Source of the DNA: a bacterium
Lineage (GTDB): Bacteria > Chloroflexota > Dormibacteria > Aeolococcales > Bog-877
Length of the DNA: 6,464 nucleotides
Direction: 5' to 3'
NCBI GenBank assembly: GCA_021844355.1
Contig: JAKBTP010000015.1
Location: 1-6,464 of the forward strand
A program made the position numbers and the translations under genes. The notes under the pieces were generated by a model, which saw nothing but the letters and a program-made list of their open reading frames with translations, did no database searches and was not told the DNA's origin. Every line of letters starts with the position of its first letter. The stretch's first letter is position 1. This document shows, piece after piece, positions 5,765 to 6,464 of this stretch.

Positions 5765-6370
5765 ATGATCGCGGTCGCGGTTGGGGGAGGGATGGCGATC
5801 GGGTCTGGCTTCGCCTTCCTCTGGCGCCAGGACCGCCCGAGCCAGCTCCTGGCATTGCTGTTGCTGTCCTTGGGGCTGGCGGTGGCCATGGCAGGCACCG
5901 GGGCCTGGGTGCCTGCGGTGCTGGAGGCCCTTCTGCTGGGCGGGTCGGGAGTCGCCGTGCTCACCGCCCTTGATCCCGGCTCAGCGGGTGCCGACGAGGG
6001 CGGTGCCCCGCGGACCGCGCTCTCGGTGACCATCCCGGCGGCGGCGGCCGTGCTCACCTTCCTGCTCTTGGTCGGCGTGGGAGCGGCCACCAGGGCCGGC
6101 TTCCCGAGCACCTCCGCTGCGCCTTCGCCGGCGCGGGTGGCGACGGCTTTCCTGCTGGGCACCGGGGTGCCGGTGCTGGGCACCTTGGTCCTGGCCGCCT
6201 TCCTGCTGGTCTCCGCGGCGGTCCTCATCCGCCGCGACCGCCGCGAGGTGGTCGATGAGCAGGCTGAGGCGGCCCGGCGTCGGCGGCTTCTCGAGCAGCG
6301 GCGCCGGGCCGAGCAGCGGGCGGCGGCAAGGGCGGCGGCTCGGGCGCAGCGCCGGGGGGGGCGCGGGTGA
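5765..6370 (+). CDS. divergent NuoJ-like complex I membrane subunit with Arg/Ala-rich C-terminal tail
   Basis: 201-residue membrane protein with five hydrophobic segments at about 1-20, 27-44, 48-68, 88-108 and 132-155, as in NuoJ, the subunit carrying a pi-bulge helix in the quinone-to-proton coupling path of complex I. Seen in helix 3: WVPAVLEALLLGGSGVAVL (48-66), which aligns with the NuoJ pattern GALEIIVYAGAIMVL; the Glu (E54) is kept, but the Tyr before the glycine segment is Leu. After helix 5 there is a highly basic tail (about 156-201) with many Arg and Ala and a probable coiled coil (DEQAEAARRRRLLEQRRR), not usual in NuoJ. Start ATG 5765 has AGGAGG at 5748-5753 with a rather long 11-base spacer. 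The stop overlaps the next GTG by 4 bases in a GTGA, and a NuoK-like gene follows, which supports the assignment by gene order. A MrpA-C-terminal or hydrogenase-type relative remains possible. Confidence 0.7.
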   Translation: MIAVAVGGGMAIGSGFAFLWRQDRPSQLLALLLLSLGLAVAMAGTGAWVPAVLEALLLGGSGVAVLTALDPGSAGADEGGAPRTALSVTIPAAAAVLTFLLLVGVGAATRAGFPSTSAAPSPARVATAFLLGTGVPVLGTLVLAAFLLVSAAVLIRRDRREVVDEQAEAARRRRLLEQRRRAEQRAAARAAARAQRRGGRG

Positions 6371-6464
6371 ACGGGACCGCCGCCGCACTCCTGGTGACCG
6401 CCGCCGCTGTGGCGGCGCTCGGGGTGGCGGCGCTGGTCCACCGCCGGGACTCCCTGGGTGCCTT
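6367..6464 (+). CDS. NuoK-like membrane subunit, N-terminal fragment
   Basis: Only 32 full codons are visible before the window ends. They encode one hydrophobic helix (about 4-23) followed by LVHRRDSLGA, which resembles the NuoK pattern of a first helix followed by a basic loop such as RRN-LG. GTG 6367 overlaps the NuoJ-like stop. Assignment rests on this short match and on the J-K order typical of complex I and related antiporters (MrpC is homologous), so it is moderate. The remainder lies beyond the window. Confidence 0.55.
   Translation, partial: MNGTAAALLVTAAAVAALGVAALVHRRDSLGA

Noticed and set aside
5010..5855. Leftward open frame of 281 codons opposite the prenyl synthase
   Set aside because: The rightward frame holds the second Asp-rich motif and GKPAG-DL in this interval; the leftward product shows no domain.

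Overview
The window is very GC-rich bacterial chromosome. Coding frames show strong G/C preference at third codon positions, GTG starts are frequent, and stop/start overlaps (ATGA, GTGA) are common. Gene content suggests an actinobacterial-type or related deep-branching high-GC lineage, for example Actinomycetota, Dormibacterota or Chloroflexota. The clues are a CysO-type sulfur carrier, a COG4112-type NUDIX protein, a polyprenyl diphosphate synthase of the kind used for menaquinone tails, and complex I-like membrane subunits. This placement is inference from gene content; no rRNA or other marker is present.

Left part (1-1891): a reductase of the AIF/ferredoxin-reductase class runs leftward off the window edge. 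Divergently from it, a short intergenic region with a 17-bp palindrome leads into a rightward pair: a COG4112-like NUDIX hydrolase and a UPF0145/YbjQ-like protein, overlapping by 4 bases.

Middle (1943-3492): a CysO/MoaD/ThiS-type beta-grasp sulfur carrier precedes mnmA, the tRNA U34 2-thiouridylase. The carrier has two residues (Leu-Arg) after its diglycine, so it should need proteolytic trimming before activation. Its usual partners in mycobacteria (the Mec protease and CysM) are not in the window.

Right part (3492-6464): mnmA is followed almost without spacing by two small three-helix membrane proteins of unknown function. Next comes a 513-residue polyprenyl diphosphate synthase whose N-terminal 200 residues look like a degenerate copy of the catalytic fold, similar in concept to a fused HepS/HepT heterodimer. 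After a 121-bp intergenic region with a strong palindrome come a divergent NuoJ-like subunit with an unusual basic, Arg/Ala-rich tail and the start of a NuoK-like subunit. Isoprenoid quinone tail synthesis beside complex I-like genes suggests a respiratory theme. The sulfur carrier and MnmA suggest a sulfur-transfer/tRNA modification theme.

No tRNA, rRNA, CRISPR array, insertion sequence or convincing rho-independent terminator was seen. The most interesting points are the duplicated/fused prenyl synthase, the tailed sulfur carrier next to mnmA, and the unrecognised membrane pair between them.
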